64,000 nt of DNA. Source: CALBPI01 sp039821645. Its GTDB lineage: Bacteria; Pseudomonadota; Gammaproteobacteria; Steroidobacterales; Woeseiaceae. A program made the position numbers and the translations under genes. Below, in pieces: positions 8,205 to 15,562 of the stretch (positions within the stretch are counted from its first letter, which is position 1; each line of letters opens with the position of its first letter). The stretch spans positions 1 through 64,000 of the forward strand of contig JBCBNU010000001.1 of NCBI GenBank assembly GCA_039821645.1, read 5' to 3'. Below the pieces are notes generated by a model. It did not search any database and was not told the DNA's origin. It was given only the letters and a program-made list of their open reading frames with translations.

Positions 8205-9176
8205 CTAGTGGTCGACGACTGTCAGGTATTGCAGCGAGAAGTTTGGGGCGACGTCAGTCCAGACCCGTTCGACTTTGAACCCCGCTTTGCCGGCAAGCTC
8301 TGCGAACTCCTCGACAGTGTACTTGTAGGAGCACTCGGTCAGGATGTATTCGCCAACCTTGAAGTCGAAGGTCTTATCGCCGAGATCGACGCTCTGAGGT
8401 TCGGTACTGACAAGATGCATTTCGATCCGGCCGTGCCGTTCGTTGTAGAGCGAGCGGTGCATGAATTTGCTCTTATCGAAGTTGGCGCCGTAGTCGCGAT
8501 TCAGGTGCGTCAACATATTCAGATTGAATGCTGCGGTGGTGCCAGCGGTGTCATTGTAGGCGCGCTCCAGCACGCCCGCGTCTTTCTTGAGGTCGACACC
8601 GATCAAGAGCGCACCGCCGGATTTTGTCACAGTGCGCATGGTGTCGAGCAAGGCGAGCGCATCATCTGGTGCGAAGTTGCCGATGGTGGAGCCGGGGAAG
8701 AACACGACATTGCGTTCTGGCATGATCTTCGGTGACGGCAGATCGAAGGGGCGTGTGAAGTCGGCCGCCACCGGCAGGACTTCGATGTTCGGATAATCGT
8801 CTGCGAGTTCCTTGGCGGCGAGCGCGAGGTGATCGCCCGAGATGTCGACCGGCACAAACACCTGAATGCCCTCGACGTGATCGAGCAGGATCCGAACCTT
8901 GACGCTCGCGCCGGCACCGAACTCGATGAGCGACACACCATCGCCGAGTGCTTCGCTGATCTCGTCGATGTACAGGCGCAGGATGCTGAGCTCGGTGCGC
9001 GTCGGGTAGTACTCCGGCTGCCGAGTGATTTGCTCGAAAAGTTCCGAGCCGTGCTCGTCGTAGAAGTACTTCGGCGAGATCATCTTCTGGGGCTGCGACA
9101 GGCCTGCGATCAACTCGGCGATGTCATCGCTGGATCGATCGTCTTGGGGTTCGCTGATGGTTGCGGTGTTGTCCAT
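8205..9176 (-). CDS. egtD: L-histidine N(alpha)-methyltransferase EgtD
   Basis: A 323-residue SAM-dependent methyltransferase that makes hercynine from histidine, the first step of ergothioneine synthesis. Visible family blocks: SPKYFYDEHGSELFEQITRQ at about residues 30-50, the SAM-binding LIEFGAGASVKVRILLD, and FPGSTIGNF followed by PDDALALL. The C-terminal block includes YILTECSYKYTVEEF. An upstream extension of the open frame to 9323 is rejected because it lies inside egtB; the ATG at 9176 is preceded by CCGGAGCC. egtB ends 14 nt before it on the same strand, so the two genes form an operon. Confidence 0.95.
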   Translation of the reverse strand: MDNTATISEPQDDRSSDDIAELIAGLSQPQKMISPKYFYDEHGSELFEQITRQPEYYPTRTELSILRLYIDEISEALGDGVSLIEFGAGASVKVRILLDHVEGIQVFVPVDISGDHLALAAKELADDYPNIEVLPVAADFTRPFDLPSPKIMPERNVVFFPGSTIGNFAPDDALALLDTMRTVTKSGGALLIGVDLKKDAGVLERAYNDTAGTTAAFNLNMLTHLNRDYGANFDKSKFMHRSLYNERHGRIEMHLVSTEPQSVDLGDKTFDFKVGEYILTECSYKYTVEEFAELAGKAGFKVERVWTDVAPNFSLQYLTVVDH

Positions 9177-9190
9177 TGAGGCTCCGGTTC

Positions 9191-10438
9191 TCAGACGTCT
9201 CGCGCCAATCGCAGACCGAGGAACTGCCAGCGTTGCTCGGGATAGAAAAAGCTGCGATAGGTGGCACGCAAGTGATCGGCTGCGCTCACACACGAGCCGC
9301 CGCGCACGACCATCTGGTTGCACATGAATTTACCGTTGTACTCACCGAGTGAGCCGGCGAGCGGTTTGAATCCCGGATAGGGCGCATACGAGCAGGCGGT
9401 CCATTCCCAGGCATCGCCGAACCATTGTTCGGTGTCGCTCGCTTGCGGATGCCAGTGGTCATCTTCGAAGAAGTTGCCGGTGACCGGGTGTTCGCGTGCT
9501 GCGATTTCCCACTCGGCTTCCGAGGGCAGTCGCGCACCCGCCCAGCGGGCGAAGGCTTCGGCTTCATAGAAGCTCACGTGGCTCACCGGCGCGTTCGGAT
9601 CAATTTCACGCTCTCCGCCCAGCGTGAACTGCGTTGGTTTCTCGGTATTCCAATAGAGCGGTGCTTGCCACCGATGCGCCTCCACGCTCGCCCAACCATC
9701 GGAAAGCCACAACCCCGGTTGGCCGTACCCATCGTCGTCGATGAAGGTTTGCCACTCGGCGTTGGTGATCAATCGCGTAGCGATTTCGAAGTCACGGACC
9801 AGCACTTCATGGCGCGGTGTTTCGTTGTCGTAGCTGAACGTGTCGCCGTCGACCGGCATGCCGATTTCGTGGATACCGCCCGCGAAACGCCGATAGCTCA
9901 GCTCGCGTGCGGAGCTCGACGTTGAGCGCAGGTCGTCGCGCATGGCTGGCTTCAGTGGATTGCACGAGAGCACGTGTTTGATGTCGGTGAGTGTGAGCTC
10001 TTGATGCTGTCGCTCGTGCTCGAGCCCCACGGTAATGACGGCAAGTGTCTCTTCCGTCAGTTCTCGATCCAGCAACGCCATCATGCCCGCATCGACATAC
10101 TCTCGGTAGCGCAGTACTTCTGACAGCGTAGGTCGCGACAGCAAGCCACGCTGTGGCCGCGCATGCATGTCACCGGCGCTCTTGTAATAGCTGTTGAAAA
10201 GAAAGAGGAATTTCTCGTCGAAAGGCACGTAGTTGCCCATCGGGATTAGAACAAACTGCTCGAAGAACCAGGTGACGTGCGCGAGGTGCCACTTCGTCGG
10301 ACTCACGTCCGGCATGGACTGCACGACGCAGTCTTCGGGCTCCAGCCAGCTCGCGATTTGTACGGATCTCGCGCGGACTTCGCGGAAGCGCTCATGCAAC
10401 GGCTGTTCAGTTGTGGTGGCGCCGGCCGCGGCTGCCAT
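9191..10438 (-). CDS. egtB: Ergothioneine biosynthesis sulfoxide synthase EgtB
   Basis: A 415-residue non-haem iron enzyme that joins hercynine to a thiol (gamma-glutamylcysteine or cysteine) with oxygen. The N-terminal DinB-like domain carries the iron ligands: a His in WHLAHVTWFFEQF and the HxxxHxE pair in GLEHERQHQEL. The C-terminal formylglycine-generating/sulfatase-modifying fold runs from about residue 185 to the end (RLPSEAEWEIAARE; MVVRGGSCVS; RATYRSFFYP). With EgtD downstream this gives the two-gene core of the bacterial pathway; a separate sulfoxide lyase (EgtE-like) is not in the window. A perfect 7-bp inverted repeat overlaps its ribosome-binding site. Confidence 0.95.
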   Translation of the reverse strand: MAAAAGATTTEQPLHERFREVRARSVQIASWLEPEDCVVQSMPDVSPTKWHLAHVTWFFEQFVLIPMGNYVPFDEKFLFLFNSYYKSAGDMHARPQRGLLSRPTLSEVLRYREYVDAGMMALLDRELTEETLAVITVGLEHERQHQELTLTDIKHVLSCNPLKPAMRDDLRSTSSSARELSYRRFAGGIHEIGMPVDGDTFSYDNETPRHEVLVRDFEIATRLITNAEWQTFIDDDGYGQPGLWLSDGWASVEAHRWQAPLYWNTEKPTQFTLGGEREIDPNAPVSHVSFYEAEAFARWAGARLPSEAEWEIAAREHPVTGNFFEDDHWHPQASDTEQWFGDAWEWTACSYAPYPGFKPLAGSLGEYNGKFMCNQMVVRGGSCVSAADHLRATYRSFFYPEQRWQFLGLRLARDV

Positions 10439-10445
10439 AAATTTC

Positions 10446-10467
10446 CCCTTGGTCTATGTGCCAAGGG
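10446..10467 (-). promoter_or_regulatory. Inverted repeat over the egtB ribosome-binding site
   Basis: CCCTTGG (10446-10452) and CCAAGGG (10461-10467) are perfect inverted arms with an 8-nt spacer. The arm next to egtB contains the AAGGGGA ribosome-binding site 5-10 nt before the ATG at 10438. It could be an operator for the TetR protein encoded upstream or an mRNA hairpin limiting translation. Function is inferred. Confidence 0.4.
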
Positions 10468-10494
10468 TAGAGAGCGGCCCCAAAAAGGTCAAAG

Positions 10495-11175
10495 TTATGC
10501 GCCGTAGCGCGAAACGAACCACTGGCAACAGTCTTCAATATATTCGTCGAGATTATCGATCTGTTTGCCGGTGAGCATAGGCTCATGATTGAAGGCCTGG
10601 TTGATCAGACCGTAGAACTGGCGTACCGCAATCGACACATCGATGTCTTGTTTGATCAGCCCACGTATCTGCAGACCGCGCATCGAGAACTCGCCGACCG
10701 CCTGGATCAGCTCCTGTCCATCCGGGGTTAACAATGTGTCTCTAATTTCAGGCAGCGTTTCTGCCTCGGTGATCACGAGCTGCGCGAGTCGCGGCAAGAT
10801 GGTTCGGGTCATCAGAACGTGCTGGCGCTGTGCGGCAAATCTCGCCGCTGCGATGGCGGTTTCGAATTTCGGAATGGCTTCGATGAATGGCGTTCGCATG
10901 GCCGTGACTTCGTGATCCACGATCAGACGAAAAATGGTCTCGCGGTTGCCGTATTGATCGAAGACCTCGGCGTAGCTCACGCCAGCCGCGTCGGCTATGT
11001 CGACAAGTTTCGAGGCCGCGAGGCCCTTATCAAGGAACAACTCTGCGGCAGTTCGCAGAACATCATTCGAGGCGAGCTCCTCCGAAAGAATCGGCAGCTT
11101 GCCTTCCTCAACACGCGCCTTGTTGCGCACAGCTTTTCCCCCCCACCCCAGTTCGACCTGCACTGGCCGATGCAC
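10495..11175 (-). CDS. TetR/AcrR family transcriptional regulator
   Basis: A 226-residue protein from the first GTG (11175), or 211 from a GTG at 11130. The second is preceded by a purine-rich GGGGGGGAAAAG about 4 nt away and is the more likely start. The N-terminal TetR helix-turn-helix is clear: DVLRTAAELFLDKGLAASKL, then VDIADAAGVSYAEVFDQYGN. The C-terminal ligand/dimer domain (about residues 95-220) is helical and unlike any family I can name. It lies 56 nt upstream of egtB on the same strand and probably controls the egtBD operon and itself. The ligand is unknown. Confidence 0.88.
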   Translation of the reverse strand: MHRPVQVELGWGGKAVRNKARVEEGKLPILSEELASNDVLRTAAELFLDKGLAASKLVDIADAAGVSYAEVFDQYGNRETIFRLIVDHEVTAMRTPFIEAIPKFETAIAAARFAAQRQHVLMTRTILPRLAQLVITEAETLPEIRDTLLTPDGQELIQAVGEFSMRGLQIRGLIKQDIDVSIAVRQFYGLINQAFNHEPMLTGKQIDNLDEYIEDCCQWFVSRYGA

Positions 11176-11407
11176 ACACTCGAAGCTTCCCCAAACTTCG
11201 AGCGCCGAGTGTAGACCTCTAGATCAAAGGGTTGGGAGTTTTTTGCATCCGCAGTCGAGAATCAGTCAATAACGAGTATTTGCTGTCGCAATATGGTCAA
11301 CGAAACTCATGTTCATTGTGCGCTGAACACGGCGAAATGACGGATTGCGCAAAACCACCCAACAGTGGCAGCCATTGTGTGTCGTCTCAGGGTTTTCCCT
11401 GATCGCG

Positions 11408-12260
11408 TTACCCGTTGCGATAGACCTCGATACGACTTTCCAGAAAGCGTCGTTCTTCAGGGTTATCCGATGCGTCGGCCGCTGCTCTTATATAAGTGGT
11501 CGCTGCCTCAGAGTGGTTGCCCGCGATACTGTAAAGTGCGTGCGCACGCGCGGCGAGGAACGGCACGTAGTGCTTCATGCGATCGGCGTGTTCGGCTTCG
11601 AGTTTTTGCATCAACTCATTCGCGGTTTCCGGGTCGCCGGCATGCAGGATGGCGACCGCTCTATTTAACGTCACCACTGGGTTCGGCAGTTGTTCTTCGA
11701 GGATGGCGTAGAGCACCGCGATCTGTTGCCAGTCGGTGTCGACCGCCGTTTGTGCCTCACCGTGTAGGGCGGCGATCGCGGCCTGAGTTTGATACGGCCC
11801 TGGTGCGTTGCGGGCAAGGGTGTGTTTGATGAGGGTTATGCCCTCGGTCAGCAGGTCGGTGCGCCAGAGGCTGCGGTCTTGTTCATCGAGTGCAATCAGC
11901 GTGTCGTCACGCACCCGTGCGGGGTGGCGGGCGTGTTGCAGCAACATAAGCGCGAGCAGGCCGGCGAGTTCTTCGTGGCTAGGGTAGAGGCGGCGCAGCA
12001 ATCGGGCGAGCCAGATCGCTTCTTCGCAGGTGCGCGGTTCAGCGACGCCGTCTTTGCGGGCGCTGTAGCCCTGATTAAAGATCAGGTAGATCGCCGCCAG
12101 CACCGCGTTAAGGCGTTCGGGCAGGTCGCGCTCGGGTGGCAATGCGAACGGGATACCCGCCTCGCGGATCTTCTGCGGTCTCCAGGTCACCGGAAAACCG
12201 GCGCAACGCAGCGACAGCTCTGGGTCGAGCGGCCTTCAGCGCTGCGCCGGGGGTGCTCAT
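11408..12260 (-). pseudogene. ECF42-type sigma factor with the DNA-binding core deleted
   Basis: The ATG at 12260 overlaps the stop of the upstream DGPF/YCII gene (ATGA), as in intact pairs, and encodes a normal ECF42 opening (MSTPGAALKA... ALRRFSGDLETAED). Immediately after, near 12175-12190, the sequence jumps out of frame to KIREAGIPFALPPERDLPER, which in the family lies after sigma region 4. From there an open frame continues to 11408 and carries the whole C-terminal TPR-like DUF6596 domain (NAVLAAIYLIFNQGYSA; RLYPSHEELAGLLALMLLQH). Roughly 400-450 bp encoding regions 2 and 4 are therefore missing. The product cannot act as a sigma factor. The C-terminal frame could still start at a GTG (12190). 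Confidence 0.85.
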
Positions 12261-12613
12261 GCCATCGGGTCCGGAAAGACCAGCCGGATCTCGACCGAGC
12301 CGACGTCGTCATGCGGCAGCTGTGCGGCATAGCCGATCACGGTGTCGATCGAATCGTATTCGAACACGCAGTAGCCACCCAGTTGCTCCTTGGTCTCGGC
12401 GAAGGGACCGTCGGTGACGGTGATCTTGCCGTCATGGTTTCGCACGGTGGTGGCTGAGACCACATCCAGCAGCCGGTTGCCGCCGCGATAGGTGCCCTCT
12501 TTCTCGGATTGCTCCATGATCGCTTGGTGGGCGGCCATGATCTTGCCCTGTTCGGCCTCCGACAAGGCTTCCCAGCGTTCTTCCGAGTTGTAGATCAACA
12601 TCACGTATTCCAC
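12257..12613 (-). CDS. DGPF / YCII-related domain protein
   Basis: A 118-residue protein with the DGPF signature ITVTDGPFAETKEQLGGYCV at about residues 63-82 and the opening MEYVMLIYNSEERWEALSEA. It is a member of the YCII/YCIA dimeric alpha-beta barrel group that is almost always encoded next to ECF42 sigma factors; the pair is thought to be co-regulated, but the enzyme activity is unknown. The partner sigma factor downstream overlaps it by 4 nt but is a deletion pseudogene here, so this gene has probably lost its regulatory context. An AGGAG ribosome-binding site precedes the ATG. Confidence 0.9.
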   Translation of the reverse strand: MEYVMLIYNSEERWEALSEAEQGKIMAAHQAIMEQSEKEGTYRGGNRLLDVVSATTVRNHDGKITVTDGPFAETKEQLGGYCVFEYDSIDTVIGYAAQLPHDDVGSVEIRLVFPDPMA

Positions 12614-12731
12614 GAGTTTGCTCCTTTTTTGTGGGTTACATGATAGATGACGAACGGGCGAGGCCGATTACGACACGCCGGACATAATTTCTTCGAAACT
12701 GGGGTAAATCCCGCCTAAATGCCTGTCGCTA

Positions 12732-12760
12732 TTGACTCGGCGAGGACACGCGGTTGTAAT
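12732..12760 (+). promoter_or_regulatory. Sigma-70 promoter of tRNA-Phe
   Basis: TTGACT (12732-12737), a 17-bp spacer and TGTAAT (12755-12760) form a near-consensus promoter. Transcription would start around 12767, about 10 nt before the tRNA. Confidence 0.75.
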
Positions 12761-12776
12761 ACGCGGCCACTCTGAA

Positions 12777-12852
12777 GGCCAGGTAGCTCAGTTGGTAGAG
12801 CAGCGGATTGAAAATCCGCGTGTCGGTGGTTCGATTCCGCCCCTGGCCACCA
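12777..12852 (+). tRNA. tRNA-Phe (anticodon GAA)
   Basis: A 76-nt cloverleaf. The acceptor stem GGCCAGG pairs with CCTGGCC. The anticodon stem GCGGA/TCCGC encloses loop TTGAAAA, giving anticodon GAA. The T-loop TTCGATT is closed by GGTGG/CCGCC, and CCA is encoded. The sequence is intact although its 3' end is the attachment site of the following island. Confidence 0.98.
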
Positions 12853-12856
12853 TTTC
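12830..12856 (+). repeat. attL-like direct repeat (tRNA-Phe 3' end)
   Basis: These 27 bp cover the T-loop, acceptor stem, CCA end and 4 nt beyond, and recur exactly at 31670-31696. A direct repeat of a tRNA 3' end is the hallmark of integration by a tyrosine recombinase. The following 130 bp also match the right-hand copy imperfectly but without gaps at the same 18,840-bp offset. Confidence 0.9.
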
Positions 12857-12942
12857 TTTCTCTACTCTGGCCATCATGTCATTAGGCACAAAACGTGGCG
12901 CGAACGTCACGTTATGACGACACAGTTGGCAGGACTCGCTAC

Positions 12943-12982
12943 AGAGCCACTTACCCCAATGGGCTAAGTGGCTCTTTTTTTT
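12943..12982 (+). terminator. Terminator after tRNA-Phe (left copy)
   Basis: AGAGCCACTTA (12943-12953) pairs perfectly with TAAGTGGCTCT (12965-12975), with an 11-nt loop, followed by eight Ts. A diverged copy lies 18,840 bp downstream at 31783. Confidence 0.92.
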
Positions 12983-13039
12983 GCGTTTCATATTTAGATT
13001 CCAAAAATTGGCGCCGACCGAGCGCCATAAATTGTTATT

Positions 13040-13066
13040 GGGGCTTCAGTTTTGGAGCCTCTTTTT
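13040..13066 (+). terminator. Second plus-strand terminator at the island left end
   Basis: GGGGCTTC (13040-13047) pairs with GGAGCCTC (13054-13061), two of the pairs being G-U, with a 6-nt loop and TTTTT after. No gene recognised between 12983 and 13040 feeds it; it may back up the tRNA terminator. Confidence 0.6.
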
Positions 13067-13087
13067 GCCTACCGTTGTGGGTTCACG

Positions 13088-13143
13088 CATAAGCTGATAT
13101 TCGGACCCCATAAGGTGATATTTCGGATCCCATAAGTTGATAC
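13088..13143. repeat. Tandem 21-bp repeats resembling an IS21-family end
   Basis: Two and a half copies of a unit beginning CATAAG (13088, 13109, 13131) with the body TGATATTCGGACCC or TGATATTTCGGATCC. Multiple short repeats of this type occur at the ends of IS21-family elements, where they bind transposase. No transposase is present, so this would be a stranded end. The family assignment is tentative. Confidence 0.4.
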
Positions 13144-13222
13144 TAGAAATCACAAAGGTCTGAAGAGTGGGTTCCGCATACTTCGCGATGCTTAGCTCAC
13201 AAGTTGCGATTAGCAATTCGAC

Positions 13223-13271
13223 AGCCCAGAGACACCCCTTTTTTTGGGGGCCCTCTCCGGGCTATTTTTTT
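13223..13271 (+). terminator. Strong plus-strand terminator without an evident gene
   Basis: AGCCC (13223-13227) and GGGCT (13259-13263) form the base. Inside them GAG/CTC and the CCCC/GGGG pair continue the stem, and a run of seven Ts follows. Nothing convincing is encoded on the plus strand upstream in 12983-13222, so it may be a leftover of a lost gene or terminate an unseen small RNA. Confidence 0.6.
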
Positions 13272-13369
13272 GTTTATTTTCAGAGCAGCCATGACTGACA
13301 CAAGCCACTCGACCCTATAGCTTTCTGGAAGTCGCGAAGGTCAGCTATCGGCCAGAAGGGGTCGCTCGA

Positions 13370-13693
13370 CTAACTTACTTTCATCGGGTTGAGTTCAAGA
13401 ATCTTCGAAGCACGGTCAAACAAAATCCAATTTGCAGATCCGGGGCGAGGAACCGATGCATGCCATTTGATGTCGGACAGAGCCTCAGGGTTTCCATTAA
13501 GAAAGAAAACAAAACGAATCTCGCTTGCCGACCCACCAATCAACCCGATCTTTCCCTCGATATGTGGCTCATTTCCTCCCAACCAATAGTTTCTTACTTC
13601 AATCCAGTCGCAAAAACCCAGCGACTCCATCTCCGGCGGCCAGTACTTGTTTAGCAGCAAGTAAAGTTCTGCCCAAAATTCTTTCTCGTTCAC
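13370..13693 (-). CDS. Hypothetical protein, 107 residues
   Basis: An orphan small soluble protein with a Trp-rich acidic sequence (MNEKEFWAELYLLLNKYWPP; WIEVRNYWLGG). No signal peptide or membrane segment. Length, composition and its position in a polymorphic-toxin island recall immunity or antitoxin proteins, but I recognise no family. The gene is AT-richer than core neighbours. The stop at 13370 is close to a plus-strand terminator, not one of its own. Confidence 0.55.
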   Translation of the reverse strand: MNEKEFWAELYLLLNKYWPPEMESLGFCDWIEVRNYWLGGNEPHIEGKIGLIGGSASEIRFVFFLNGNPEALSDIKWHASVPRPGSANWILFDRASKILELNPMKVS

Positions 13694-13834
13694 GTATGCG
13701 TCAATGAATCCTGTTTATGCGACCGTCCGGAAAAGGTCAGTAGCCGACAGTCTAACCGAATCTGCCCATACGTCTGCTTACGGCCAACTGCGGACGTAGC
13801 ATAATCGTCCGAACCTCAGAAAATATGGTTTTCA

Positions 13835-14731
13835 TCAATCTGGAATGTCAAACGTAATTGCGATCCCTGCTGACATCGGCAACCTTTTTTGATCAAAGAT
13901 GATTGCCACGCTCTCAAAGTTTGGCGAATCATCAACAAAACCTTCTTTGCATTGCAGCATCAAATCCGCAGCGAAACCTTCCATTCGCCAACCGGCAGCA
14001 CATTCGATCTCGTTCAATGTTCTAGGTATCCCATTTTGTAAGTCTGCATAGGATGGTTTGTACCCAATCGGCTTATCTTTTAGTGCTTGGTCCAACACTT
14101 TCTTGGGAACAACGCGGCAACCAACGCTGTTCGAGGGAAACGACGGTTCACCTCTCATCGGAACTGCCACTGAAAGTGGAATATCTAAAGGGTTGTAAAA
14201 AAGATAGTGTAGAGACATGCCCCAACGGCGCTCAAAGTGTCCCATTGTTGTCTGTTGATCGTCGTTTTTCGCAAACGCCTGATAGCGTGATGTTTCTTTG
14301 AATTTTAGGGTTGTCTCTTTCACCAAATCAGCATGTTCAGCTTCGCTTACTAGAAAGCTCCCGAGGCCATATCTTGGCCCTTCGGTGTGCTTCGCCTGTG
14401 CAGCATAGATTTTTTTGGATTGCAGCATAGCCAGTTTGCTTCGAATGACTTTCCCTCGACGGCGAAAAATCATTAACAAGCCAAGGTCGGCAACCTCCCA
14501 CCGATCATAGTGACGACCACCGCCAATAAAATTCGAATCAATACTAACCACCCAATTGGAAGGTAACCGGACTGGTGCTTGATGACGCGAGAAATACGAA
14601 ATGAAACTCATATCTAGAGTTGGTTCATGCATAGCTGGAAAGCTAGACAGGTCAGTTGACAAGTTGTCGTTGCAGATTGAGAAATGCCGCTTGATGTAGG
14701 TTGTCACGTCATCGGGAACTTGAATATCCAT
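13835..14731 (-). CDS. Hypothetical protein with a QxK nuclease-like motif
   Basis: A 298-residue soluble protein. Residues 76-108 read DRWEVADLGLLMIFRRRGKV, then a short link and AMLQSKKIY. This matches the shape of many PD-(D/E)XK restriction-like folds: E79 and D82 before a beta hairpin, then Q104-x-K106 in place of ExK. The remainder (about 110-298) is unlike anything I can name. The gene is alone on the minus strand inside the island, with its own upstream region at 14732-14816. An anti-phage or DNA-processing nuclease is a reasonable guess from motif and context; it is not shown by any clear family match. Confidence 0.6.
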   Translation of the reverse strand: MDIQVPDDVTTYIKRHFSICNDNLSTDLSSFPAMHEPTLDMSFISYFSRHQAPVRLPSNWVVSIDSNFIGGGRHYDRWEVADLGLLMIFRRRGKVIRSKLAMLQSKKIYAAQAKHTEGPRYGLGSFLVSEAEHADLVKETTLKFKETSRYQAFAKNDDQQTTMGHFERRWGMSLHYLFYNPLDIPLSVAVPMRGEPSFPSNSVGCRVVPKKVLDQALKDKPIGYKPSYADLQNGIPRTLNEIECAAGWRMEGFAADLMLQCKEGFVDDSPNFESVAIIFDQKRLPMSAGIAITFDIPD

Positions 14732-14816
14732 TTCGTCACTCCTCCCTAATTGATGACCGGTTAGGGTCAGTAGCGGCCGTCGAGTATATCTCTAATGCTG
14801 CCGTTCTAGCGGCTGG

Positions 14817-14942
14817 TGACCTTACCCCCGAATCAGGCCCACGTCTCCACTAGGGAAAAACATGTTACGCCACCTTCCTCGCGAACGCCGCCGGTGGCAA
14901 GAAGTTGAGTGAGCTGTGGGGTCGTTGTTCGTTGTAGTGCGC
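14817..14942 (-). mobile_element. Remnant of an IS3-family element (transposase tail and end)
   Basis: Minus-strand codons 14942-14865 read HYNEQRPHSSLNFLPPAAFA and end in TAA. This is the typical C-terminus of an IS3-family OrfB integrase. It is followed by sequence ending TGACCTTACCCCCGAATC on the plus strand (14817-14834), a recognisable IS3-type terminal repeat. Everything upstream in the element is gone; the coding tail is joined out of frame to an unrelated gene fragment at 14943. Confidence 0.8.
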
Positions 14943-15154
14943 TCGTTCTTTTGCGTCTCAATGCGCACTAACCACTCTTCAAGCGCCCGTGTTGCACGAA
15001 CTTCATCTCGGTTGTACGCCAGTATTTCCTGCTTGATTGCTTCGCGCGATTCGGGCTCGCTGCAGTTGAGGTAGTCGTTGTAGCGAACGACAGACCATTG
15101 GCTATCGGACTCATCGAGCTCCCATTGACAGCCGACCGACGTGCGCGGAATTAG
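14943..15154 (-). pseudogene. C-terminal fragment of a RecB-like / TM0106-type nuclease
   Basis: About 70 codons are open on the minus strand: QWELDESDSQWSVVRYNDYL, then ESREAIKQEILAYNRDEVRA and TRALEEWLV. The YNxDDxxATxxLxxWL pattern is the usual end of TM0106-family RecB/RNase H-like nucleases. The fragment is opened by a stop upstream and runs into the IS3 remnant downstream, so both ends are lost. The assignment rests on a short pattern and is moderately sure. Confidence 0.55.
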
Positions 15155-15562
15155 TCACATCTTGTTTTTAATAATTCGCCTAAGCCGAACTCAGAGAACG
15201 GCCTGGCCGATGTGTGTGACATTCGATTCGCGCGTCTTCAACCGATCGACTGCCGGTTGAACTCAGAGACAACCGTCAGACGTGACCGTTTTCTAGCTAA
15301 ACTATTTTCTCGATGTAGTGGCTGTTCACGTGCTACTTCTCTCGATGAATCAATAGGTTAAAAGATCTTCGAAGATTTAAATATGTGGTCCCAAAAAGCC
15401 AAGTACGTCACTTCTGTCGGGCTCTTGACGTTGACACCCCTAAGGTGGGGTTTGCTAATTTCAACGCCGCGACGTAGCGGAGGTAAGGGGCCGCTGCGAT
15501 TTCAAAGTGATCGTTGGAAGCGATGACCGGCGTTCGACAGCAACAAAAAGTGACATCGAAAC
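15155..15562. other. Intergenic region upstream of the RHS gene
   Basis: No coding sequence is convincing in these 408 bases. They contain a perfect 12-bp palindrome ATCTTCGAAGAT at 15365-15376 and the RHS promoter at 15431-15459, and are AT-rich compared with the flanks. Confidence 0.6.
15431..15459 (+). promoter_or_regulatory. Predicted sigma-70 promoter of the RHS gene
   Basis: Consensus TTGACA (15431-15436), a 17-bp spacer and GCTAAT (15454-15459). The spacer contains the inverted repeat CCCCTAAGGTGGGG, which might be an operator. The resulting leader would be about 95 nt. Confidence 0.6.

Noticed and set aside
9176..9323. N-terminal extension of EgtD
   Set aside because: The added 49 residues lie within egtB and do not resemble the EgtD family; the ATG at 9176 has a better start context.
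12895..13092. Plus-strand 65-codon open frame after tRNA-Phe
   Set aside because: It runs through two terminators and has no start context.
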